A stretch of DNA of 64,000 nucleotides from Myxocyprinus asiaticus (lineage: Eukaryota > Chordata > Actinopteri > Cypriniformes > Catostomidae): positions 19,676,001 through 19,740,000 of the forward strand of contig NC_059347.1 in assembly GCF_019703515.2 (NCBI RefSeq), given 5' to 3'. Every line of letters starts with the position of its first letter. The stretch's first letter is position 1. The notes beneath the pieces are model-generated. The model had not been told where the DNA came from. It did not search any database and worked only from the letters and a program-made list of their open reading frames with translations. This document shows, one piece after another, positions 1 through 29,925 of the stretch. Made by a program: the position numbers and the translations under genes.

Positions 1-18012
<18,012 letters not shown>

Positions 18013-18107
18013 ATATCCACACAGTGACATTCTTCATCCATTTGAGATCTACAGTAGCACTGATGGAATTTATTATTGAAAAATAGAGTATTGCCTGATG
18101 ATTGTTC

Positions 18108-18113
18108 AATAAA
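18108..18113 (+). terminator. Proximal poly(A) signal of olfm1
   Basis: Canonical AATAAA 95 bp after the stop codon, before any transposon sequence in the 3' region. Confidence 0.6.
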
Positions 18114-18610
18114 AGACATCAAAATGTATTAAAAGTAATAGTTAGAGGCAACATAATAAACAGCTGCCAAAAAGTATTTTTTCTTCTTTTTTTAAGACTA
18201 TGAATGCTTAGTTCAAGCTTTCTTTAGATGATTGTGTTGGGATTTTTCTTATTACAGAGTACTTGTACAGCTTTATGTATGAAAATTACTCAAAACACCC
18301 TGTTAATAGGGGTAAAAATGTGTGACGCAAGAAAGATGTTATTTAGTTAACCAGTTACAGTGACCTCAAAAAGTATTTAGGCACATTTATTTTATAAAAT
18401 ATCAAACCAAGTGCCATTTTCTGAACAAATGCAGCACAAGCACACTTTTCTGGCAAATAAGTGAAACAGAAGCTTGTTTGATTTCCAGTTCAACAACAAT
18501 AGATATATTGTTTATAATGAAGTACCAAAATGTGAACACTTCCTGGTTTTCAAACTTGTGCAACATATCCAAAGAGAGTTATTTAATGTAATAAACTGTA
18601 CACCTGTGGT

Positions 18611-18823
18611 CAGGGGTGGACTGGCCATAGGGAGAACTAGGACTTTTCTCGGGTGGATGGCCGCGAAATGGGGCAGAACGGGTGACGTTAAGCTGAAACT
18701 GGCCGCCTCGTTATGCTGAACAGACTGCGATTAGCTGAAAAGGGCTGCAATATGCAGAAAAGAACCCCCCCCCCACCTCCTGCCCCCCAGTCAGGGCCGA
18801 TTTCTCTTCCCAGTCCACCCCTA
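18611..18823. mobile_element. hAT-like MITE, CAGGGGTGGACTGG ends
   Basis: CAGGGGTGGACTGG at the left and its inverse CCAGTCCACCCCTA at the right, about 213 bp. No clean duplication seen. Confidence 0.6.
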
Positions 18824-19025
18824 CCTTTGTTTACTCTGCTAAGACACCTGTGAGAACTTCAGGGGAACTAACATCCACTAAGAATGGCCTTAACACCTGT
18901 CAGCTAAAAGTTATTGCAAAAATAGCTCAGCTCTAGCATAATTTGCTTGCAAATGCCACGTGGTTTGATATTTTGTTATCTATTGCAATAAAATTTATAA
19001 ATTTCTAAGTGTGGCTACGGAGTAG

Positions 19026-19405
19026 TCCACTCAAAAAATAGAATTCTCTCATCATTTACTCACCTTATACCGTCTCAAACTTGTATGACCTTTGATCTTC
19101 TGCAGAACATAAACGAAGATATTTTGATGGAGATATGAAGTACTTATGTCCATACAATACAAGTCAATGGGGTCCAACACTTTCAAGCACCAAAAAGGAC
19201 ATAAAGACAGCATAGAGGTAATCCATACAAAAACAAACAAAAAAAAAAACTTGACCTTTGTAGTCTCCTGGGTGCGATTACGATTTGAAGCTTGATTACA
19301 CTTCCTCGTGCTTGGCGAGTTTGAGACGGCATAAGGATGAGTAAATGATGAGAGATTATAATTTTATAGATTATAATTTTTGGGTAAACTATTCCTTTAA
19401 GTGTC
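19026..19405. repeat. GGAATAGTTCACCC-type MITE
   Basis: Inverted arms: CTCATCATTTACTCACCTTATACCGTCTCAAAC pairs with GTTTGAGACGGCATAAGGATGAGTAAATGATGAG. Right terminus AAACTATTCCTTTAA. Confidence 0.75.
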
Positions 19406-20030
19406 TGAATACTTTTGGGGGGCCACTGTATGTACTTGTATTAAGAGCAATCAAGACAACTTAACATCTACTAAAGAACAGAAGGCACTGACTATTGGAG
19501 GCACTCTGTTAAAGAACTACAGTCTGTTGTTGTGATTTTTATGTAGTTTCTGAAATTCTCAAAGATTTGCATGGGCATTTTTAGCAGAAAGTCTCACATG
19601 ATTGTATGTTTTTTGCAGTAATACAGTATGAACCTTATATGTGAAAAAGAGATTACATTAGTTATGGGTTTGCTATCCTTCCTGCCATGTTTATTTTATT
19701 TATTTTTGCTGTATCTTTTGTGTTGGGTTATCTTTTATCATTTGTGTTAATAAAGTGAATCACAAATAGTAGGGATGGTAAGAAAAGGAATCCAAAATTA
19801 TATACAAGCTGTCAGCAAAAAAAAAAAAAAAAAAAAAAAGCGTCAAAAGACAGTGTGAAAAATGTATTTATTAGGTAGTATTCTTTGACTGTATTTCAAG
19901 ACAGCTTCATGTGTCAGTTGTCTTAGTTAGAAGAAATAGATGGTGTCATCTAAAACTGTTACGCTTGCATCCGTGTTGTATTTGCAATGTGATTCATATC
20001 AATAAAGCCAGTCTTTATTTTACACATCTT

Positions 20031-21451
20031 GTCTGAAGGTATGAGAAAAGTAGAGACTGTGAAGAATAAACTCAATAAAATTATAGTCTCAAAAAATATT
20101 TATCTATACAGTATAAAAGAAACATTTGTCTGAGGAAAAAAGATTTCTTCAGATAATGACCTGACTCAAGATAAGGGAAATGCTGTAAGTGTCTAGAGCC
20201 AGGGGAAATGTCAAATGGGACCGAATAGTCTACAGAAAAAATATAAGACCAGTTTAAGGTGGATATCATTACCAGTCTATATTATTTCTCCATGGCAACG
20301 GGGGTGGAAAGTGATGACCTCATCTGTTTGGCTCCAGTAAAAGAGCTGATCTGGAAGCAGTGGGACATGCACTAAGGACAGAGCAACTCATTAGCTCTCA
20401 CCTCTTCTCTAAAGGCAGGGTCAAATTAAATTGTCTGGTCTATCTGTGCTCAGAAAATGTGCATTTAATTCAAGACACTGTGACACAGTGAAAACATCAG
20501 GCACTAAAGGTGCTTAGATTTGATGGATCTTTTTGATCTTTCTTGTATCTCAAGGTGGCCATTGGAGGAAGTGATGTTTCAGCATGTTTTAATGTCTAAT
20601 GTTCATCTTGGGTGAGAAAACTGAAACAGCAGCAGATCAGCTAATCGCATTCCCTTCAATCAGTCACTGACATGGAGCCATAATGGAGCCATAATTAAGC
20701 TTCCTCTTTGTTTATGTACACCTTCTGTAAAATGACAAAAAACAAGTATTCTAAATTATTTTCTATGAAGCAATATTCTGCTAATGTAATTAAAGAGTTT
20801 TTTATTATTATTACAGATAGTAACATAATCTTTGCAAATGCAGAGGTCCTTTAAGACCATACTGAACCTAACAGCCCCAGGTTTAAAGGCTGACTGTTAA
20901 ATGCATCCTTAGGCAGTTTAAAGACCCCATGAAATGGCTGAACAAGTGCAGTTTTCTTTTCTGTGTTGATGTATTTCCTATTGAGACTGGAAGTTTGGGT
21001 GGGACATATTGATAGGCTTGTCAGTTTTTTTTCTTTAAGTAGCCAGTTGGCTTTTGTGATGTCACAGTAGTATTCGAACTGTGTCAGAAAGAGCAGAAAT
21101 TAAAAGAAATATTGGTTTACCCTTTTGTCACAGATGGCTCTCCTCTTCTTTTTCATTCCCATGTCCATTTCTGTGAAGATATTTGCTTTAAAATTAACAT
21201 TTATCTACTTACAATTGTGTTTAACCTGTACCAGAACAACCTAAATAAACATTTTTGTTTTTCAAAATCTTTTAAAATCGCTTTTAAGTGTTCTACCAAC
21301 TCCACTATCATTATCATCAATAAAAATCTTTAATATATTTCCGAGAGTTGTTCTAACTGTCACACAGCTCTTATGAGGGTTCGGAAACCTTACCCTAATC
21401 CTAAACCTTACCCTTTATCTGATCTTTTATTATTTTCACAAGCTTGTCCAT
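20031..21451. other. Intergenic DNA
   Basis: No gene or RNA recognised. ORFs are short and lack codon bias or similarity. Confidence 0.5.
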
Positions 21452-21823
21452 TGTAACGTTTGGAAGGAAGTCATGAGAGCTGGATCTAGGTGCAGCAAAA
21501 CAGTAATAATAAAATAAACAAAGCACAGAATAATGGGGTAAACACAGGAACAAAAGAAACATCCACGATAGGAAAACACAGGAACAGAGAAAACATACAC
21601 GATGGGCACTGGTCATACACAGGAGGTCAAAACACATAACAACTGACAACGACTGGGTAGAAATCAGGGCATTATATACACAGGGGTTAATGAGTGAATG
21701 AAACACAGGTGAGAACAATAGGGAACAGCTGGCAGTGATGAGGACAGGGATTTATGGGAAGTGTAGTCCGGGGGAACATATGACAGGGGCAAAACACAAG
21801 GCAAACAACAGCGAATCATGACA
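21452..21823 (-). mobile_element. 3' LTR of a Ty3/gypsy-type element
   Basis: On the minus strand the LTR begins TGTCATGATTCGC and ends AACGTTACA (TG...CA, 372 bp). A TATATAAT promoter-like box lies near 21671. A polypurine tract (AGAGGGGGGGTTC) directly precedes its start, so this is the 3' LTR and the internal region extends to higher coordinates. No partner LTR occurs in the window. Confidence 0.75.
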
Positions 21824-21838
21824 GAACCCCCCCTCTAA
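21824..21838 (-). promoter_or_regulatory. Polypurine tract of the gypsy element
   Basis: Minus-strand TTAGAGGGGGGGTTC immediately before the LTR, the usual primer for plus-strand DNA synthesis in LTR elements. Confidence 0.75.
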
Positions 21839-21924
21839 TGGGTGGCTCCTGAAGCCCAAGGAAGGCTGGTCAGGGAGGCAGGGCCAAGATGGAGCCGGAG
21901 ACCAAGGATACCAGAGCAGAACAG

Positions 21925-22265
21925 GCGGAAGCCCGGGAGACCAGGGAGACCAAAGTAGATCAGATGGATGGCCGAGAGACCAAGGAGACCAGTGCAGATC
22001 AGGTGGGTAGCCATTAGACCAGGGAGACCAGATCAGATCAGGTGGATGGCCGAAAGACCAAGGAGACCAGAGCAGATCAGGCGGATGGCTAGGAGACCAA
22101 GGAGACCAGAGCAGATCAGACGGGTGGCCAGGAGACCAAGGAGACCAGAGCAGATTGGGCGGATGGCCAGGAGACCAAGGAGACCAGAGCAGATCAGGCG
22201 GACAGCCAGGAGACCAAGAAGACCAGAGCAGATCAGGCCGGACAGCCAGGAGACCAAGGAGACGA
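21925..22265. repeat. 39-bp tandem repeat, block 1
   Basis: About eight units of the form AGACCAAGGAGACCAGAGCA then GATCAGGCGGATGGCTAGG. Units differ by a few bases and one has a 1-bp insertion. On the minus strand it reads LAIRLICSGLLGL in a different frame from the main repeat ORF. Confidence 0.9.
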
Positions 22266-22780
22266 CCTCAAGGTGGGTCTGGTTCAGGAGTCCTGGTAGG
22301 TGGCCGCAGGGCCGAGACAGGGTCAGGAGGTCTAGGAGGCGAGACAGGGTCAGGAGTCCTGGGAGGCGGCTGCAGGGCCGAGACAGGGTCAGGAGGCCTG
22401 AGAGGCAGCCGCAGGGCTGAGACAGGGTCAGGAGGCCTGGGAGGCGGCTGCAGGACAGGGACTGAGTCAGGCGGTGGAGCCGCTGTAAGAGCAGTTTCTG
22501 GTAAGGTGGACGGAACTGCTGGAGAAGGAGTCTCTGGATGAGTGGGCGGAGCCGCTGGAGGAATAGTCTCTGGGGAAGTGGGCGGAGCTGTGGAAGACTC
22601 TGTGGGCGGAGCCAGGAGAGGCTTGAGGGGCAATGCCATGGAAGGCGGAGCCATGGGAGGCTCGAGGGGCAAAGCCAAGAAAGGCAAAGCCATGGCAGGC
22701 TCGAGGGGTGAAGCCGTGGGAGGCGGAGACATGGGAGGCCCGAGGGGCGAAACCGTAGAAGGTAGAACCGTGGCCGGCTC
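22266..22780. repeat. 39-bp tandem repeats, blocks 2 and 3
   Basis: About four units of a TCAGGAGGCCTGGGAGGCGG type (22270-22450), then about five units of a GGAGCCATGGGAGGCTCGAG type (22600-22780). The sequences differ between blocks but the 39-bp period is the same. Confidence 0.85.
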
Positions 22781-23611
22781 AAGGTTAAAAGTCCAGAATG
22801 ACTGGGAAATTACCTCAGTGACCGTGAACATGAGCAGAGTCTAGGGAGCGACCTCTGTGGTCATGAGCATGGACTGAGATTCGGTGGTCATGGGCATAGA
22901 CAGAGACTCAGGTACAACCTCTGTGGTCGTGGGCATGGACTGAGACTCGGGAATGACCTCTGTGGTTGTGGGCATAGACAGAGACTCGGGTACAACCTCT
23001 GTGGCCGTGGGCACGGACTGAGACTTGGGAACGACCTCTGTGGTCGTGGGCATGGACTGAGACTCAAAAACGACCTCTGTGGTCGTGGGCGTAGACAGAG
23101 ACTCGAGTACGACCTCTGTGGTCGTGAGCATAGGCAGGGACCCGGAGATGACCTCCGTGGTCGTGTACATGGGCAGAGACTCAGAGATGACCTCCGTGGT
23201 CGTGAACATGGGCTGAGACTTGGAAACGACCTCTGTGGTCGTGTACATGTGCAGAGACTCGGAGACAACCTCTGTGGTCGTGAACATGGGCAGAGACTTG
23301 GAAACGACCTCCGTGGTCGTGTACATGGGCAGAGACTTGGAAACGATCTCTGTGGTCATGTACATGGGCAGAGACTTGGAAACGGAAGGCTTTCTCCTCC
23401 TCCTCCTCTGGGAGGCCGACATAGGTAACGCTGGCTCTGGGACGGATGAGGCTGGCAACGCTGGCTCTGGAACGGACAAGGCTGGCAACGCTGGCTCTAG
23501 GACGGATGAGGCTGGCAACGCAGGCTCTGGGATGAACGAGGCTGGCAATGCAGGCTCTGGGACGGACAAGGCTGGCAATGCAGGCTCTGGGTCGGATGAG
23601 GCTGGCAACAC
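22268..23611 (-). pseudogene. Repeat-built proline-rich ORF at the 3' end of a gypsy element
   Basis: Two stretches in the same minus-strand frame (23611-22841 and 22840-22268) are separated by one TAG at 22841-22843, about 447 codons in all. Reading N to C: about seven 10-residue repeats (PEPALPASSV); a short basic linker (SQRRRRRKPS); about fourteen 13-residue repeats (TTTEVVPESLSMP); a non-repeat linker; 13-residue repeats of PLEPPMAPPSMAL type; then PPDPVSALRLPPR-type repeats. No retroviral domain is recognisable. It lies where env or a third ORF sits in some gypsy elements, just before the polypurine tract. Its role is unknown. The 5' side breaks off at about 23,615 with no pol next to it. 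Confidence 0.55.
22845..23380. repeat. 39-bp tandem repeat, block 4
   Basis: About fourteen units of GACCTCTGTGGTCGTGGGCA then TGGACTGAGACTCGGGAAT. Successive units start near 22916, 22955, 22994 and so on, at a constant spacing. On the minus strand each unit codes TTTEVVPESLSMP-like peptides. Confidence 0.93.
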
Positions 23612-23612
23612 A
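23420..23612. repeat. 30-bp tandem repeat
   Basis: About six units of GCTGGCAACGCTGGCTCTGG then GACGGATGAG, coding a 10-residue PEPALPAS-type repeat on the minus strand. Confidence 0.93.
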
Positions 23613-23615
23613 GGG

Positions 23616-26451
23616 TAAAATTGTATTACCGTTTTATCAACGTATGAAGATGATCCAGTCTACAGCTCTCGAGTCAACAGTACATTGAGTCAGTCACAGC
23701 AGTTTGCGAGTCACCAGTACACTGAACTGAGAATTGCCTCTTTTGGACATTATACTGAGAACTGCTGATCAGTGAGCAGCTGATGAGCATGCATGAACTG
23801 AGGACTTAAATGAGGGGGCGAAACATTTCAGTCGAGAGATGTAAACAGATTTTACTATTGAGTATTGTGCATGCAGATTACATCTGAAGTTGTGATGAGC
23901 TGGATCATGGTTTCTGTAAAAGAGGTTGATTAAGACTAGTTTAATCACTTTTTATCCTTTAAACATGTAGAACATCCATGTTTGTATATCAGTGTCAGTA
24001 TTGGGTGCTTTAGGTGCAAAACATTAATGTAGGATGTATTGTTAGATCACTGAATGAAACACTGATGACAATAAACACCCTTATTATTATAAATTAATGA
24101 AATAATATGATATAATCAGCAATATGCCCTTACATATGGTTTATTGAATGTGTTTGTGCGTGTATTCTACGATGCCGGCATATTAGCATTATATATTGTA
24201 ACGTCATTACGTGATGAAGTAAATTAACTGGTGAAATGGTTTCTTGAACCAGTTCATTGAAACGAACCATCTGAAAGAACCGGTTTGTGGAAAAGAATTG
24301 GACTTCCCATCACTACTAGTGAGATGACAGCGTTACCGACCACGGATGATTTTCACCCGCATTTGGCGGGTTGGCGGGTGTTAATTTCAAACCCTGATCA
24401 TCACCACAAAGTTGTATTCATCAATGAACTAAAGGTTTCTTCATGGAAACTAGCTGTCTATTGTGGCATTCTAAATTTAAACCAATTTGAAATGCTTTCC
24501 ATTCAGACACTGCACTGAAAGATTGTTCTTTGGAAAACAGTTGGATTGTTTATGAATTTTCAGGTACTTCAGTTTTAGGACACCAAATGATAGAAGCTGG
24601 AGAGGTATAGCTACTGCTTTCAGGATCTGAGACGAGGGGCCAATAGGGTTCTGTTTGTTCCTGTGGACATCCTAAATGTGCTGTATCTTTTTAGCCTGTA
24701 TGGCAATGACTTTCTTCCTCTTGAAGCTCTGCTTATGTGCATTGGTTCTGATGCCTCTAAAGAGTGAATGTGTTTTCAATGTTTTTTCATGCCTCTTTTA
24801 TATCAAATAATTAGGATTTTTACTATTATTTGGAGAGATTAATCATAGTCTAAGAAACAAATTCTGATAACCTCTCATGACATTGATACAATTTTCATTT
24901 TTACTACACGGAAACATTCACTGAAGGAAGTAGCGTTTCAAGGGCATGTGATGTGTTTTCGCTTTTAGGATCTGTTCAAAATTCAATGCCGATAGTTGTA
25001 ATTAGTTTTTGTTTTTGTTTCATTACTTTGTGGTCAGCACTGGTGGATTATACAGTTAGAACTCAATAGTTCAACAGAATAACAGCGGCTTCTTGAGGTG
25101 AAATAAAAAGCATGAGCATTAGCTGAACCAGCCTGACAAATAGCATCTTTGGGATGATCTGAGCTAAAGAAGCTGAAATTAATGATACCACTGTTTTCAG
25201 ATTTTACTGCTGATTTGAATAATGTTATTTGATAGTAGTCTTGATCAACCATTTTGGAGATTTCTTTCATTTCCCATTCAGGTAGATTAATGCCACTTGT
25301 ATCCATAGAAAATATCTGCCCAGGAGCATTCCCAAGATTGCTGCCGAGTGGACTGACTTGCCCTGAAAGCGACTTTGGCTATGCACAGTAACATTAAGAA
25401 GCTGATTTAAAACATTAACACAGAAAAGCCAAAGAATGTACAGTACAATTTTTACAGCTAATTGCTGCATTGGAGAACTGCATGTTTGCCGATAAGGTGG
25501 AGAAAATGCTAACATTAGCTGTTCAAATAGTTAAAACAATGTTATAATGTGAAGGATGGAAACTGCTCACCTTTCATCTTAATTCGCTGTTATGAATAAA
25601 AAAATTTATGCTTATAATTCGTGCAAATCCAGTGAGTTTTAATTTTCTGAGGTTGAGAGGGGTCCAATTTCTTACAGTAAAGTTGTAAAAAAAAATAAAA
25701 AAAAAAAAAAAAGAGCGCTCAAAGTTGTTTTGTTGTTAAGTAGATATACATTAATCATAAGTTCATGTAAGTGCTTATGTTAATTTTGACTGACGTTTTT
25801 CATAGAAAAAAAGGAAAAGGTTCTGTTTTTATATATTACCGGATTATAGGCCTATATCTGCGATTTTATTCCTTTTAGACTCTTGTTGCCTCTGTGTCTG
25901 TGCCCATCACAGTAAGGAAACACTTAGATTTTTTTAGAATTCAATAAATTAATTGTAAAAAATTTTAGCCAATTAATATCGGCCTTTTCCACAAGCTTAT
26001 CAGTTTCTGCAAAATCCAATATCTGTCCAACTCTATTATTGACACAGCGTCCGGTGACATTTACAAGGTGCAGTCATCACAGAAGTTTTGGTAGTTGCCA
26101 CCTTCACCATTATTTAATTATGTTTTTTTTCTTCTTTTTACATTATTAGTAGGCAATTTGGGACTTAGCTACTGAAAAATCTTTTTACAGTGGCTGAAAG
26201 GAAATACAGGGAGGCTGAGTACATGGAGGCTGAAGCATCCCCTAAACAGGGTCTTGAATCCCCTATGTGTCGGGCTAAAAGAGCCTACAGTATATAACGA
26301 AAGGAATCAGATAAAGGTTAACTTTAGAAGAATTGATTAACTGAAAATCACCAAGTCATTTGCATTATTTAGCAGATGTTTCATACCAGCTGTACAATAT
26401 TCTTTTGTTTGCTGCTCCTTCCTTGTCTCTCTCTCCCTCTCTCTCCCTCCC

Positions 26452-26495
<44 letters not shown>

Positions 26496-28810
26496 TCTGT
26501 CTCACCTCACCTGGGATGTATGAGCGTGCTAAAGTGTTGGTGTGCATACCTCTGCAGCAGCCCAGAGCAACACCTCTCTGCTGACTGATAATGGCTTTTC
26601 AGAAAACAGAGCATCTGCTCTGTGCTATTTTTACCATCTTGATTCCCTCTCCAGTTCTGTCTTCAGGGGGGCTGAGCAATCTCGGAGATATACAGAGACA
26701 CCTAGGAAGAGCCAGGAACCTGTTCTGGGAATCCTCCTGTACAATCATCATTTAAAAGATTCTGCATGAGGACTACACATAACACTACCTTAGAGTAATG
26801 GGGGTCTGCTTTGATGTCCCGCTGCCTCATCAATAGGAGAGCTCAGGCTGTATCATCTCCAGTTCAGTGAGAGTGCTGTGTCAATTGCACCTGAGCTCAC
26901 TAAACCAATTTAGTTGATTCTTCCTTTCATCCAGTGCTCATTTAGATTTTATTTTCCCCGAGTTGATGGGATATCAAAAGAGTATTACATTAGGGAGGGA
27001 AATTGTATTAACCAAGGGTCCAGTGAGCTTGAAAGTTTTAGACAAACAAATGCTATGACAAAATGAATATGACATATTTAAGATTCTGCACTATTTTAGG
27101 TTACTAATCAAATGAAAGAAATTTGTGGCACTGACCATATCAACTCCTTTGAACAAAAAGTCAGATTTCATTGCTTCTATTAAAGCACACGCAATTGTCT
27201 TTGAAATGATCTCAAATCATGCCATGATAACATGGATCATTGGGTTTTGCACAAACGTGTGAAGTCTGTGCCAGCTCAAGAGCATGCTGTCATTAAAGCA
27301 AAAGGGGGGCATTTTAAATACTAAGGAATTCTGACATTCATGTACATTTTTTGACTCACTTTTCACTTAAAGTGTTATACTGATAATATAATTTCTAATA
27401 AAAATGTTTGCATTACCTTAGGAAAATGCAAAAAAGGAGCATTTTACTAATGGTCTCAGAATTTTGGAACCCACTGTTTGTATAATTCTTTGTTGCTAAA
27501 AAGTTGTAATTAATCTGTGCTTCTGTACATTACCTGTCCTCAAAGGTAATTTATACATATGAATATTGCAAATTTGCATGTAATGAATGTTCATCATGTG
27601 GGCTGTTCTCATCTCACATGCTTTCGTAAAAATCCCACTCATTCATAACTAAGCAGATGAATTCAAGATGACTGCTTTCTTTGATGGATACTATTTCAGG
27701 ATCAGGGAGAAATAAATTATTTAAGAGCCTACATCACAAGGGGGCGAGATTCAGAAACTTCAAAGATGTTAGAACAAAGAGAAGCATGTGGAACATTGTG
27801 CATTCAATCAAAGAGAGAAAGAGAATTGAAAATTATTCATTCAGCTTGTGGAAGAACCATGTTGATGGAAGACAATACTTACAATAGTAATAATGCAATT
27901 TGAAAAATACTTCAAGCACAAAGATGAGATTTAAAGTCTGATCAAGAGAAATGTGTTATTTCAGTCACTAAAAGACATGGGCAAAGTAAAAATGGATGCA
28001 AAACAATTTTGTGGGTTTAAATATTACGCCAACAAATTAAACATTGACCAGTTAGATAATGGAAGAAAAAAATTAACAAGCAAAGCATTTTTATTTTTAT
28101 TTTATTTTTTCTACTTTACCTAGTTCCAGAACAAAATGCAGCTCTTTTTAATTAGATATAGAAATACTACGTGGCTTCCTGTTTGGACTTATGATGTTCA
28201 GAACTTTTAGCTACAGGCTTTGCCCTCTCTCTATTAAGATCTGATACAGTTAGAGCTCTGTGTTTCAGAGTATTGAGTAAGCATCCTTGTGGCACAGAAA
28301 TCACAGAGATACAAACATGCATAAATGCAACTTTATGTAATGAAGTTCCATCACAATGTGAAACAATATTTGGTTCCCAAAAGTACTAATCCATTCTCAT
28401 TACCTTGACCACAGAACATGCCAGGTTTTTGTGTAACTCAATATCTCTTTAATTTTGTTAATTTCATGGATAGATGAGTGTAGTTACTGTATCTAGGAGA
28501 CCGGGGCTAGTTGTCACTTTTTACTCCAGTGCATTTTTCTCTGGTATAGGTTTTGTTTTCATGTAACCCACGTATCTTTTGTAAACAGGATGCACCATTA
28601 TACAGTACACCATAAAAAGTAGCATCCATCAATTGCTACCTTGAGCTGTTTTACATGAAGAAACCCTTACAAATGTGTTGCGTTGGTGTTACCTAATGAG
28701 TCAAGGTTGATTCAGTCATGTTAAATAATATTTTAGATTTTGACTTTTGAGTAGAACCAGATAATTTAGATATTAGCGCATGAATCACTTTTTTTCAATG
28801 TATGGGGTAA
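23616..28810. other. Intergenic DNA
   Basis: No gene recognised. Holds a (CT)n run at 26417-26497, a poly(A) tract at about 25687-25711, and a hAT-like end motif (GAACCAGTTC...GAACCGGTT...CCCATCACTA) at 24215-24320 whose partner I could not place. Confidence 0.5.
26417..26497. repeat. (CT)n microsatellite
   Basis: Imperfect CT run of about 40 units; overlapping serine/leucine ORFs are artefacts. Confidence 0.95.
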
Positions 28811-28937
28811 ATTGTCATCAGTCCTGTGTAGTAACAGATTACATGTAATCTGTATTATGTAATCAGATTACAAAAAGCAAGTATTTATAATTGGATTAAA
28901 TTATATTTTAAAATACAATCAGACTAGTTACTTTTTA

Positions 28938-28963
28938 TAGTTTATATATATATATATATATAT
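28938..28963. repeat. (TA)n microsatellite
   Basis: Short AT dinucleotide run within the left arm of the hAT-like element. Confidence 0.9.
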
Positions 28964-29479
28964 TAACAAGGCAAAATTTTCAGTCTTTTACATTTTTCAT
29001 TCTAAATCAGCACACTGCTGATATAAATTAGGTAAGTCTTCGAATGTTTTCGTAAGAGAGGGGGAGGGTTGTGTGTATTCACTCAGAACTGATACTCGCT
29101 ACTAGCCAGCCAGGTGAAGATGGAGCAGTGTATCTCAGCATTTAACCACTGGATCTAGCGATAATTTCATTTTTAAGAATGAAATTACACCAGTGGTGTG
29201 CAGCTCACACATTGAAATTAATTGCTTCAAAGGATCTAGTGGATGCCACCTCTAAGGGTCCTGACCGTAGGGTACACAATAGTTGAACTGCAAAATGTGC
29301 AGCAATATAGAACAAAGCCCATCGCTCTACTGTTGCTGCTGAAAAAAAAAATAATATCTTGCACCTCAGCTTTGAAAAGGTGATGGACTATCAGTAAGCA
29401 GTAAGGGTTAAAAGTGTTTCAGTGTTCTTTAGATGAAAGCTTTGACCTAGCAACAACGTCGCTGTTGATTATGTGGTCA

Positions 29480-29868
29480 TGTAACATCTGAGCCTGCACC
29501 TCACACTCCTCACCACCAGAGGTCACTGTCTCCTGAGTTCTAAGACTAAGTTGAACTCTAAGGTTCACTTCCTGATTTACCATATAAATAGCCTAGCTGT
29601 CCATGTTTGCATTGCGAAATATTGCCAGTTATACTGCCTTACCAAGCCTTATATCCTGTTATCTGTCTTTTGGATTATCTTTATCCTACTCTTGTCTCTT
29701 GGATTACATTTTTGCCTGTTTGATTCTTTTCTGAATGCCTGGTTTCCAAATGTTTATCTGGTTTTTGATCTATCTGCCTGTTTACTGTTTTTGCCTCTTG
29801 GATTACGCTCTGTTTAATAAAATTCTGCAAATGGAACATCCTCAGCCTTCCTCATCTGATAGTTTACA
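29480..29868 (+). repeat. 5' LTR of the gypsy element
   Basis: 389 bp. Contains a TATAAATA box at about 29582 and an AATAAAATTC poly(A) signal at about 29816. Repeated at 32588. Confidence 0.88.
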
Positions 29869-29925
29869 GAATATAGTCTGATAGTTTACAGAATACTGTG
29901 AGCCACTGCAATGTATTAAACTGGA

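Larger units (their letters stand above)
18356..19430. mobile_element. Tc1/mariner-like non-autonomous element with TA duplication
   Basis: The left end CAGTGACCTCAAAAAGTATT is matched by the inverted right end (AATACTTTTGGGGGGCCACTG). TA lies at 18356-18357 and 19429-19430. No transposase. Two other MITEs sit inside: 18611-18823 and 19026-19405. Confidence 0.75.
18013..20030 (+). other. olfm1: olfm1 3' untranslated region and downstream, likely with several poly(A) sites
   Basis: AATAAA occurs at 18108-18113 (95 bp after the stop), 19749-19754 and 20001-20006. The first would give a short 3' UTR; the later ones a 1.7-2.0 kb UTR containing a Tc1-like MITE. Which is used cannot be told from sequence. 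Confidence 0.5.

Noticed and set aside
22033..22782. 249-codon leucine-rich minus-strand ORF
   Set aside because: It overlaps the proline-rich repeat ORF in another frame; open frames in several registers are expected of repeats whose unit is a multiple of three.
21968..22831. Plus-strand Arg/Gly-rich ORFs over the same repeats
   Set aside because: They are the antisense of the repeat ORF, and the polypurine tract and LTR fix the element on the minus strand.
21925..23612. Regular 39-bp repeats that could suggest a CRISPR array
   Set aside because: Units are contiguous with no unique spacers, lie in a vertebrate retrotransposon and read as peptide repeats.
19767..24320. A large element with TAGTAGGGATGG / CCCATCACTACTA ends
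   Set aside because: The end match is short and imperfect, no duplication is seen, and it would enclose unrelated repeats and possible olfm1 3' UTR.
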